DNA of 6,640 nt from Methylotetracoccus sp. (GTDB lineage: Bacteria > Pseudomonadota > Gammaproteobacteria > Methylococcales > Methylococcaceae), in contig JALORT010000118.1 of NCBI GenBank assembly GCA_025458755.1, positions 1 to 6,640 on the forward strand, given 5' to 3'. Positions 1 through 6,464 of this stretch are shown in pieces. The notes below the pieces were generated by a model. It saw only the letters and a list, made by a program, of their open reading frames with translations. It was not told the DNA's origin and made no database searches. The position numbers and the translations under genes were made by a program. Positions within the stretch are counted from its first letter, which is position 1, and each line of letters begins with the position of its first letter.

Positions 1-1
1 A

Positions 2-706
2 CTGGAAAAGCTGCGGCGAGGCTATCGCCCCCAGGAGATCGCTGAGGCACGGCAATCGATGCGCCAGGCCGAGGCCGCTCTCAGTTACGCCGCCAGCGAG
101 CTGAGGCGGCAGAGCGCCGTGGTGACATCCGGAGCCACCACCGAGAAGAACTTCGATCTGGCCCGCTCGACACGCGATCAAGCGGCCGCGCAACTGGCCG
201 CGGCGAAAGAGGCATTGGCCCTGAGACAAGAAGGATCGCGCCGTGAGGACATTACCGCCGCCGAAGCCCAGTTAGCCGGCACCCGCGCGGCCCTGGCCCA
301 AGCCGAAACGGCGCTGGCCGACACCCGCCTCGTGGCCCCCGCCCACGCCGTCGTCATGACGCGGGTTCGCGAACCCGGCAGCATGGTCAATGCCAGTGCG
401 CCCGTCTGCACGCTATCGCTGCGCGATCCGGTCTATGTCCGCGCTTATGTGAGCGAGCAGTATCTCGGGCAAGTGGTGCCGGGAGCCAAAGTAACGGTCC
501 GTTCCGACTCGTCGGACAAGGTTTATCAGGGCCAAATCGGTTTTGTGTCGCCGCGGGCCGAGTTCACGCCCAAATCCGTCGAAACCACCGAACTCAGAAC
601 GGATTTGGTGTACCGCTTACGCATCGTGGTCGCCAACGCGGACGAGGGCTTGCGCCAGGGCATGCCGGTCACGGTTCAAGTGGTTCCCGACATGGCCGCC
701 CAGTGA
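2..706 (+). CDS. ybhG: HlyD-family periplasmic adaptor (membrane fusion protein), YbhG-like, 5'-partial
   Basis: This is the adaptor subunit of a tripartite exporter, linking the inner membrane ABC transporter to an outer membrane channel across the periplasm. The reading frame is open from base 2, so the gene begins upstream; 234 residues are visible. Compared with E. coli YbhG (about 330 aa, from memory), roughly the first 95 residues are missing: the signal/anchor, the first half of the lipoyl domain and the start of the coiled coil. Visible residues 1-108 are Ala/Gln/Glu/Arg-rich and heptad-like, fitting the alpha-helical hairpin, with a turn near the SGATTEKNF segment (42-51). The second half of the lipoyl domain follows (about 109-140, including LVAP and REPGSMV), then the beta-barrel (about 141-215). 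The segment FTPKSVETTELRTDLVYRL (188-206) is strongly YbhG-like. The gene ends in TGA 1 bp before the ATPase start. Family assignment is firm; the substrate is unknown. Confidence 0.95.
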   Translation: MEKLRRGYRPQEIAEARQSMRQAEAALSYAASELRRQSAVVTSGATTEKNFDLARSTRDQAAAQLAAAKEALALRQEGSRREDITAAEAQLAGTRAALAQAETALADTRLVAPAHAVVMTRVREPGSMVNASAPVCTLSLRDPVYVRAYVSEQYLGQVVPGAKVTVRSDSSDKVYQGQIGFVSPRAEFTPKSVETTELRTDLVYRLRIVVANADEGLRQGMPVTVQVVPDMAAQ

Positions 707-707
707 A

Positions 708-2483
708 ATGAGCGCGACCGTGCCTCACCCCGAAACAGCGCGAGTCGCAGCCGTCGAGATCGCCGGATTGACGAAGCGCTTCGGCCACACCGAAGCGCTA
801 CGAAGTCTGACGACAAATATCTACCCGGGCCGTCTGACCGGTCTGGTCGGCCCGGACGGCGCCGGCAAAACAACCTTGATGCGCCTGATGGCCGGTTTGC
901 TGACGCCCAGCAGCGGCACCGTCCGGGTGCTGGGCTTCGACACCGTGCGGAACGCCGAACGCATTTCGGAACTGGCCGGTTATATGCCCCAACGCTTCGG
1001 TCTTTACGAAGATCTGTCTGTCATGGAAAACCTGGACCTTTACGCGCAGTTGCGAGGCCTCGAATCAGATGCACTGAAGGAACACTTCGATCGGCTGTTG
1101 ACGTTTACGCGGCTCGGCCCGTTCACGGCGCGCCTGGCCGGCCGCCTTTCCGGCGGCATGAAGCAAAAGCTCGGTCTGGCCTGCGCCCTGATCTCGAGCC
1201 CAAGGCTACTCCTTCTCGACGAACCGGGAGTCGGCGTCGATCCGGTCAGCCGGCAGGATTTATGGCGCATGGTCCATGCGCAGACCGCGGAAGGTGTCGC
1301 CGTGGTGTGGGCGACGGCTTATCTCGACGAAGCGGAGCGCTGCGACACCGTCATCCTTCTCAACGAGGGCCAAGCCGAATTCGCCGGCCCGCCCGGCGAG
1401 TTGACTGCGACCCTCACCCAGCGGAGTCTCAGCCTGTCGCACCCGAAGCAGGATCGCCGCGTCGTGCTGTCGAGGGCATTGAATCTGGCATCCATCTGCG
1501 ATGGAGTGATTCAGGGCAGTTCGGTACGCGTGGTACTGCGCCAAGGGGCCGGCCGTGATGAGATCGACGGCTTGGCGAATGAGGTCGGTGCGGAGATCGT
1601 TCCCGTCGCTCCGCGCTTCGAGGACGGATTCATCGACTTGCTCGGCGGCGGGCCGGGCGGGACCTCCGCGCTGGCCGAAAGCATGGCCCCCGTCACCCTG
1701 AGGAGCGATCTCGCTGTCGAGTGCCGCGAACTCACTCGCCGGTTCGGCGATTTCGTCGCAGCCGACCACGTGAGCTTCCAGGTCGAGAAAGGCGAGATTT
1801 TCGGGCTGCTCGGCCCCAATGGCGCGGGCAAGTCCACCACCTTCAAGATGCTGTGCGGACTGCTCAAGCCGACCGCCGGCGAAGCTCTGGTGGCCGGCTT
1901 GAACCTGAGGACCGCGACGAGCGACGCCAAGAGTCAACTGGGCTATATGGCGCAGAAATTCTCGCTGTACGGCCTGTTGTCGGTGCAACAAAACCTGGAG
2001 TTTTCTGCGGGGGTCTACGGCTTGACGGGGGCGGCAAAACGCACCCGGATCGCCGAGATGATCGAAATCTTCCATTTGCAGGGGTATCTCAAGACGTCCC
2101 CGGAGGATTTGCCCCTGGGCTACAAACAGCGGTTGGCACTGGCTTGCGCGGTGATGCATCAGCCGCCGGTTTTGTTTCTCGATGAGCCGACCTCCGGCGT
2201 CGACCCCATTACCCGGCGGGAATTCTGGACGCATATCAATGGCATGGTGCGCAAGGGCGTGACCGTCCTGGTGACCACGCATTTCATGGATGAAGCCGAA
2301 TATTGCGATCGGGTCGCCTTGATGTATCAGGCCAAAATGATCGCGCTGGATGCCCCGGATGCGCTGAAAGGGAAAGCCGCCACCGGCGGCCGAGAGCAGC
2401 CTTCCATGGAGGAGGCCTTCATTCACCTCATCGAATCCGTTGACGCGGCGTATGCCGCTGCGCCCCCGCGGGCTGTCGCATGA
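708..2483 (+). CDS. ybhF: Fused two-domain ABC transporter ATPase, YbhF-like
   Basis: A cytoplasmic ATPase of 591 aa with two nucleotide-binding domains in one chain, driving the ABC-2 permeases encoded next. Domain 1: Walker A GPDGAGKT (48-55), Q-loop Gln95, signature LSGGM (147-151), Walker B LLLLDE (167-172). Domain 2: Walker A GPNGAGKS (369-376), Q-loop Gln416, signature position LPLGY (468-472), Walker B VLFLDE (488-493), switch His525. In domain 1 the switch-His position is Ala204 (ATAYLDEAE), and in domain 2 the signature lacks the SGG core, so one composite ATP site looks degenerate. The linker (about 240-335) contains PRFEDGFIDLLGG, also found in E. coli YbhF (578 aa) as I recall it. 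ATG708 is chosen because it lies 1 bp after the adaptor stop and leaves a normal short N terminus. The frame is open back to 543, but that part overlaps the adaptor and is Arg/Pro/Ser-rich nonsense. GTG720 is an alternative start. No clear Shine-Dalgarno is seen; coupling is likely. Confidence 0.96.
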   Translation: MSATVPHPETARVAAVEIAGLTKRFGHTEALRSLTTNIYPGRLTGLVGPDGAGKTTLMRLMAGLLTPSSGTVRVLGFDTVRNAERISELAGYMPQRFGLYEDLSVMENLDLYAQLRGLESDALKEHFDRLLTFTRLGPFTARLAGRLSGGMKQKLGLACALISSPRLLLLDEPGVGVDPVSRQDLWRMVHAQTAEGVAVVWATAYLDEAERCDTVILLNEGQAEFAGPPGELTATLTQRSLSLSHPKQDRRVVLSRALNLASICDGVIQGSSVRVVLRQGAGRDEIDGLANEVGAEIVPVAPRFEDGFIDLLGGGPGGTSALAESMAPVTLRSDLAVECRELTRRFGDFVAADHVSFQVEKGEIFGLLGPNGAGKSTTFKMLCGLLKPTAGEALVAGLNLRTATSDAKSQLGYMAQKFSLYGLLSVQQNLEFSAGVYGLTGAAKRTRIAEMIEIFHLQGYLKTSPEDLPLGYKQRLALACAVMHQPPVLFLDEPTSGVDPITRREFWTHINGMVRKGVTVLVTTHFMDEAEYCDRVALMYQAKMIALDAPDALKGKAATGGREQPSMEEAFIHLIESVDAAYAAAPPRAVA

Positions 2484-3616
2484 GCGTCGGGGCGCGGCGT
2501 TCGGATCTCGATCTCCGGCGGGTCTTGGCCCTGTCCCGGAAGGAATCGCTCCAGATCATCCGTGATCCCTCGGTCATTTTGATCGCGTTCGTGCTGCCCA
2601 TCGTGATGCTGTTTCTTTTCGCCTACGCGGTTTCGCTGGACATCAAGCAGGTCCCCATCGGGTTGGTGATGGAATCCGACGGCGCCGAGGCGCAATCGCT
2701 GGCGGCCGCCTTCGCCGCCACCCGGTACTTCGCGGTGACCCCCGCGCGGGATCGACGAGAAGTTGTCGGCGACTTGCTGGGTGGCCGATTGCGCGGCATC
2801 GTCGTCATTCCTCAGGATTTCGAGCAACGGCTGGCATCTCATGTACCCCAGCCATTGGCGCAGGTGGTCACCGATGGCACGCAGCCCAATACGGCCAGCT
2901 TCGTCGCCGCTTACGCCCGAGGGGTCCTGACGGGGTGGCAGGCATCGAGGCGGTCTCCGCGCGTCGGCACCTTGTCGTTGGAGCCCCGGTTCTGGTTCAA
3001 CCCGGAGATCGAGAGTCGCCGGTTCCTGGTGCCCGGTGCCATCGCGGTGGTCATGACCATCATCGGTACCCTGCTGACCGCCCTCGTCGTCGCGCGGGAA
3101 TGGGAGCGCGGCACTATGGAGGCGATCATGTCCACGCCGGCAACGGTGGCCGAAATCATTGTCGGCAAACTATTGCCCTATTTTGCGTTGGGACTCAGCG
3201 CCACGTTTTTTGCCACCTTAGTGGCGGTGACCGTTTTCGGGGTGCCATTGCGTGGCTCGTGGCTGACCTTGATCGCGCTGTCCTCCGCATTCTTGTTCCC
3301 CGCGCTCGGTCAGGGGCTGCTGATTTCAACGGTGGCCAAGAACCAATTCATCGCCGCGCAAGTGGCCGTGTTTTCCGGATTCCTTCCCGCCTTTCTCCTG
3401 TCGGGATTCCTGTTCGAAATTGATTCCATGCCGGCGCCCATTCGCGCATTCACCTACGTGGTCCCCGCGCGCTACTTCGTCTCGTCGTTGCAAACCGTAT
3501 TTCTTGCGGGAGACGTGTGGGCCTTGTTGTTGCCCAACGCGGCGGCGCTGGTGGCCATCGGGCTGGTTCTGTTCGCACTGGTCCGGGCCAAGAGCCACAA
3601 GACTCTGGACGGTTGA
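2480..3616 (+). CDS. ybhS: ABC-2 type transporter permease, YbhS-like
   Basis: An inner membrane permease of 378 aa, the first of two that should form the translocation path. The architecture is that of ABC-2 exporters: a short cytoplasmic N terminus ending in RKESLQIIRDP (20-30), a first membrane segment (about 31-50), a periplasmic domain of about 130 residues (52-180), then five hydrophobic segments (about 183-206, 231-255, 262-284, 290-312, 347-368). The motif REWERGTMEAIMSTP (206-220), just after the second segment, is the conserved cytoplasmic loop expected to contact the ATPase. FWFNPEIESRRFLVPG (171-186) before the second segment is typical of the family. Length matches E. coli YbhS (377 aa, from memory). 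ATG2480 overlaps the ATPase stop as ATGA, implying translational coupling; no strong ribosome binding site is visible. YbhS and YbhR are paralogues, but gene order and sequence fit YbhS. Confidence 0.95.
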   Translation: MSVGARRSDLDLRRVLALSRKESLQIIRDPSVILIAFVLPIVMLFLFAYAVSLDIKQVPIGLVMESDGAEAQSLAAAFAATRYFAVTPARDRREVVGDLLGGRLRGIVVIPQDFEQRLASHVPQPLAQVVTDGTQPNTASFVAAYARGVLTGWQASRRSPRVGTLSLEPRFWFNPEIESRRFLVPGAIAVVMTIIGTLLTALVVAREWERGTMEAIMSTPATVAEIIVGKLLPYFALGLSATFFATLVAVTVFGVPLRGSWLTLIALSSAFLFPALGQGLLISTVAKNQFIAAQVAVFSGFLPAFLLSGFLFEIDSMPAPIRAFTYVVPARYFVSSLQTVFLAGDVWALLLPNAAALVAIGLVLFALVRAKSHKTLDG

Positions 3617-3618
3617 CA

Positions 3619-4731
3619 TTGAACTGGCGATCACCGCGCTTGACAGCCCAGATCCGCAAGGAACTCTTGAGCGTGTTGCGCGATCCGAAGGCCCGCTTCG
3701 TGCTGATCGGACCGCCTGTGTTTCAGTTGCTGATTTTCTCCTTCGCCGCCACGCTGGACCTGACGAACGTCGACATCGCCGTGTATAACCGCGACGCCGG
3801 TCGATGGGGGTATGAACTGGTTGCTCGATTGGGCGCGGCCAGCTTTGTGCACCGACTGCGCCAGGCCCGCAGCTCCGACGAGATCCGTGGCATGATCGAT
3901 CGGCGGGAGGTCATCGCGGCCATCGTCATAGCAGAAAGCTTTTCCGGCGAAATCGGCGCCCTTCGCCCGGCCAAGGTGCAAGTCATCTTCGACGGACGCC
4001 GTGCCAACGGCGCGCAGATCCTGCTCGGTTACCTGAACACGATCATGGGCGGGTTGAACGCCGAGCTCTCAGGTCAACCGGGAGCGATCCGCGAAAGCCT
4101 CGCGGTCCGCCATTGGTTCAACCCAAACCTCATTTACCGATGGTTCATCGTTCCCAGCCTTGGCGGAATTCTAGTGATGTTTGTGACCCTGCTCGTGACC
4201 TCGCTGTCCATCGCGCGGGAGCGCGAGCTGGGGACGTTCGATCAACTGCTGGTGTCGCCGTGCACGCCGACTGAAATTATCGTTGCGAAAATCGTTCCCG
4301 CGTTGCTCATCGGTACGACTTTGGGTCTGTTCATGGCTACGGCCGGCATCTTCGGCTTTCGCATCCCGTTCACCGGCTCGTTCCCGCTGCTCCTCGCCAG
4401 CCTGCTGTTGTTCATCGTCTCCATCGTCGGCATCGGGTTGATGATCTCGTCGGTTTGCAGCACCCAGCAGCAAGCCATCCTCGGCACCTTCACCGTGGGG
4501 GTCCCCGCGGTGCTGATGTCGGGGTTTGCCACGCCCGTCGAAAATATGCCCAGGGTGTTGCAATGGCTCGCCCAAGCCATTCCTCTCAAGCACTATCTGA
4601 TCATCCTTCAGGGCAGCTTTCTAAAGGCCCTCCCGCCGTCTGAAATCTTTGCCCATGCCTGGCCCATGGCGGTCATCGCCGTCGTCACCTTGTCGGCAGC
4701 GACATTCTTCGTACGGGGGAAACTGCAGTGA
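3619..4731 (+). CDS. ybhR: ABC-2 type transporter permease, YbhR-like, probable TTG start
   Basis: The second inner membrane permease (370 aa from the chosen start; E. coli YbhR is about 368 aa from memory), probably a heterodimer partner of the preceding gene product. Features in order: QIRKELLSVLRDPKAR (11-26), membrane segment 1 (about 27-45), a periplasmic domain (about 47-174) with HWFNPNLIYRWFIVPS (165-180), then segments near 175-198, 223-247, 254-278, 285-303 and 347-366. The cytoplasmic coupling loop is ARERELGTFDQLLVSP (199-214); CSTQQQA (280-286) and PVENMP (306-311) are strongly YbhR-like. No ATG or GTG lies at a sensible place: GTG3517 is deep inside the preceding gene, and GTG3673 comes after the conserved IRKEL. 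TTG3619 (2 bp after the previous stop, with GGA at 3607-3609 upstream) or TTG3613 (overlapping that stop as TTGA) must be used. I prefer 3619 on spacing. The gene ends with TGA at 4729-4731. Confidence 0.93.
   Translation: MNWRSPRLTAQIRKELLSVLRDPKARFVLIGPPVFQLLIFSFAATLDLTNVDIAVYNRDAGRWGYELVARLGAASFVHRLRQARSSDEIRGMIDRREVIAAIVIAESFSGEIGALRPAKVQVIFDGRRANGAQILLGYLNTIMGGLNAELSGQPGAIRESLAVRHWFNPNLIYRWFIVPSLGGILVMFVTLLVTSLSIARERELGTFDQLLVSPCTPTEIIVAKIVPALLIGTTLGLFMATAGIFGFRIPFTGSFPLLLASLLLFIVSIVGIGLMISSVCSTQQQAILGTFTVGVPAVLMSGFATPVENMPRVLQWLAQAIPLKHYLIILQGSFLKALPPSEIFAHAWPMAVIAVVTLSAATFFVRGKLQ
4715..4730 (+). promoter_or_regulatory. Possible ribosome binding site plus GTG codon overlapping the permease stop
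   Basis: GGGGGA (4715-4720) is followed, after 7 bases, by GTG (4728-4730), which overlaps the permease stop codon as GTGA. This is the usual geometry of a coupled start, and the GTG is in frame with the outer membrane factor. Using it would add 50 residues in front of that protein's signal peptide. It may be an ancestral or alternative start rather than the one used. In-frame ATG codons also occur at 4740 and 4746. Confidence 0.35.
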
Positions 4732-4779
4732 GCACTGCGATGACCATGTCCCTGAAAGCATCGCCTAGCGACACCCTGT

Positions 4780-4815
4780 CGCTCCCTCTCCCGCGCGTAG
4801 GAGCGGGCCGGAGCG
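4780..4815. repeat. REP-like GC-rich hairpin in the spacer before the outer membrane factor
   Basis: An imperfect stem-loop lies in the 146-bp gap between the second permease and the outer membrane factor. The outer arms are CGCTCC (4780-4785) and GGAGCG (4810-4815). The inner arms are CCCGC (4790-4794) and GCGGG (4803-4807), around an 8-base loop. GGAGCGGG occurs twice as a direct repeat (4800-4807 and 4810-4817). The CCCTCTCCCGC...GCGGGGGA composition resembles intergenic palindromic (REP-type) elements common in GC-rich proteobacteria. Its presence favours this stretch being non-coding, although it is open in the outer membrane factor frame. It could also be an mRNA structure that lowers or stabilises downstream expression. 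No copies can be checked inside this window. Confidence 0.5.
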
Positions 4816-4828
4816 GGGGAAACCGGTT

Positions 4829-4844
4829 ATGGTACGAGTGCCAT
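4829..4844. promoter_or_regulatory. Near-palindrome upstream of the outer membrane factor start, possible operator
   Basis: ATGGTAC (4829-4835) and GTGCCAT (4838-4844) form an inverted repeat with one mismatch and a 2-bp centre, just after the perfect 8-bp palindrome AACCGGTT (4821-4828). Its short centre suits a dimeric DNA-binding protein better than an RNA hairpin. It lies 33 bp before ATG4878. No convincing -35/-10 pair is visible beside it, so an operator role is only a suggestion. Confidence 0.2.
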
Positions 4845-4877
4845 GATCGGCCGGACCCGCTTCCCCGGCACATCGGC

Positions 4878-6320
4878 ATGCGGGCTACAGCGATCGCCCT
4901 CGCTCTGTTCTCCAGCCTGCCGGGGTGCACGGTGGGTCCCGACTACCGGGCGCCCGATCCCATGCCGCCCGAGCGCTGGAAAGCCGCACGCGACCCCGCC
5001 GCCGCACTGAGGCCGGTTTCCGAACGGACACTGAAGACCTGGTGGACGACCTTCAACGATCCGAAGCTCAACCGGCTAATGGCGCAGGCCGGTTCCGGCA
5101 ACCTCGACCTGAAGATCGCCTATAGCCGGATCGAACAGGCCCGTGCCGAGCGCCGCGCCAATCGGGCCGACCTTTTCCCGCGCATTTCCGCGGATGCGGT
5201 CGCAGCACGCGTGGACAACCTGCTGCCGTTCGGAGGCCAAGCTTCCCAGCCGTTCAATTTCTTTTTGACTGGCTTCGATGCTGTCTGGGAAATCGATGCG
5301 TTCGGCCGGCTTCGCCGCAAGCTCGAAGCCGCCACGGCCCAGACCGACGCTGCCACCGAGGACTATCGCGAAGCATGGGTGATCCTCTCCTCGGAACTCG
5401 CTCGCAACTATACCGAGTACCGGAGCCTGCAGAATCAACAGTGCATCACCCGCGCCAACCTCGCCGCCCAGCAAAAGACCTTGGCACTGACCGAGCAGCT
5501 CTACCGGGAGGGTTTAGCCGCCTACTACGAGACCGAACGAGCGCAGTCTCAGGTCGCGGCCACCGCCGCCCGGATCCCTGCACTGGAAGGCCAATTGGCA
5601 TCGGCGCAGCATCGGATCGAGATCCTGATCGGCGCGAAGCCAGGCGGCCTCGATACCAAGCTCGCGGAGCCAAGCGAGGTGCCGAGCTCCGATGTGCGCG
5701 GACTTCTGACAACACCGGCCGAGACCTTGCGCTACCGCCCGGACGTTCGCAGAGCGGAACGAAACTTGGCGGCAGCGACCGCCACCCAAGGCGCTGCTTT
5801 CGCCGAGTTGTTCCCGAAGATTTCGGTCGCCGCCTTCTTGGGTTTGCACAACTCCGATCTGGAGAACCTGCTCCGATCTTCCTCGTTCGCCTGGGCCAGC
5901 GGGAGTTCAATCACCCAGCCCCTTTTCAATTTCGGGCGCATCCGGGCCGGCATCGATCTGGCCGATGCCCGGCAGCAGCAGGCCTACATCAACTATGAGA
6001 AGGTCGTGCTCGAAGCGCTCCACGAGACCGAAACGGCAATGAAGCAGTTCCTCACGGAGGAGCAGCGGCGAGCAAACCTGGCTCGCTCGGTGATCCATCT
6101 GGAAAAAGCCCTGGAGCAAGCGGATCTGCGATACCGGGAAGGCCTTGCGACCTTTCTGGAGGTACTTGATGCCCAGCGTGCCGTTTATGCGGAACAGCTG
6201 GCACTGGCCCAATCCCAGGCCCAGACCACGACCAACCTGATCGCCCTGTACAAGGCGCTCGGCGGCGCCGGGCAACTCGAAGTCAAACCGGTCGATGACC
6301 CCATCCGACCCTTGGGTTAG
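4878..6320 (+). CDS. Outer membrane efflux lipoprotein, NodT/OprM-type outer membrane factor
   Basis: The TolC-like exit duct of a tripartite exporter, expected to trimerise as an outer membrane beta-barrel with a periplasmic alpha-helical tunnel. From ATG4878 it is 480 aa, normal for the family. Residues 1-16 form a short signal peptide ending in LPGC, so Cys17 should be lipidated; Thr at the next position fits outer membrane sorting. CTVGPDY (17-23) and the WW..F.DP.L region (55-64) are hallmarks of NodT-type factors. Two homologous outer-membrane-efflux repeats follow (about 65-250 and 285-460): LYREGLAAYYE (208-218) mirrors RYREGLATFLEVLDAQR (418-434). Other family motifs are WEIDAFGRLRR (137-147), RYRPDVRRAERNL (285-297) and ITQPLFNFGRIR (345-356). 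The start is chosen because it places the signal peptide at the N terminus, though no Shine-Dalgarno precedes it and the peptide has only one basic residue. Starts at 4728, 4740 and 4746 are in frame. Position after the permeases implies it serves this transporter. Confidence 0.93.
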   Translation: MRATAIALALFSSLPGCTVGPDYRAPDPMPPERWKAARDPAAALRPVSERTLKTWWTTFNDPKLNRLMAQAGSGNLDLKIAYSRIEQARAERRANRADLFPRISADAVAARVDNLLPFGGQASQPFNFFLTGFDAVWEIDAFGRLRRKLEAATAQTDAATEDYREAWVILSSELARNYTEYRSLQNQQCITRANLAAQQKTLALTEQLYREGLAAYYETERAQSQVAATAARIPALEGQLASAQHRIEILIGAKPGGLDTKLAEPSEVPSSDVRGLLTTPAETLRYRPDVRRAERNLAAATATQGAAFAELFPKISVAAFLGLHNSDLENLLRSSSFAWASGSSITQPLFNFGRIRAGIDLADARQQQAYINYEKVVLEALHETETAMKQFLTEEQRRANLARSVIHLEKALEQADLRYREGLATFLEVLDAQRAVYAEQLALAQSQAQTTTNLIALYKALGGAGQLEVKPVDDPIRPLG

Positions 6321-6389
6321 CTTCCAAACGCAAAGTGAGCTGGCCGGATCGACGACGGGCATTGGAACACTTCGGCCATTCACGGGAGC

Positions 6390-6433
6390 TTGGTGACCGG
6401 CGGGTTTTGGCGGACCTCGGGCATGGTCACCGA
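6390..6433. repeat. Stem-loop (9-bp stem with one G-U pair, 26-base loop)
   Basis: TTGGTGACC (6390-6398) can pair with GGTCACCGA (6425-6433), with one wobble pair and a 26-base loop. It lies about 70 bp after the outer membrane factor stop. No T-run follows, so it is not a classical intrinsic terminator. It may protect the mRNA 3' end, or be a pair of half-sites. Confidence 0.3.
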
Positions 6434-6443
6434 CCGGTTTGAA

Positions 6444-6464
6444 GGCCGAAAGGTTAAGTCGGCC
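6444..6464. terminator. Short GC-rich hairpin, weak terminator candidate
   Basis: GGCCGA (6444-6449) pairs perfectly with TCGGCC (6459-6464) around a 9-base loop. The stem has five G-C pairs and one A-T pair. The bases after it (CGGCTACTCGC) lack a T-tract, so Rho-independent termination is doubtful. It is the most compact hairpin between the operon's last gene and the window end, hence its listing as a weak candidate. Confidence 0.2.

Noticed and set aside
543..707. Upstream in-frame extension of the ATPase gene
   Set aside because: It overlaps the adaptor's conserved C terminus, and its Arg/Pro/Ser/Trp-rich translation resembles no ABC protein. ATG708 gives a normal N terminus.
1260..2426. 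Long open frame on the minus strand (388 codons) opposite the fused ATPase
   Set aside because: It lies wholly antisense to a clearly conserved ATPase. Its Gln/His/Gly-rich translation has no recognisable domain, which is typical of antisense frames in GC-rich genes.
3613..3645. Two TTGACA hexamers (3613-3618 and 3640-3645) resembling -35 boxes
   Set aside because: Neither has a TATAAT-like hexamer at suitable spacing, and both lie at or inside the start of the second permease gene within a coupled operon.
5907..6383. Minus-strand frame of 158 codons covering the end of the outer membrane factor
   Set aside because: Most of it is antisense to the conserved second efflux repeat, and its translation shows no known family features.
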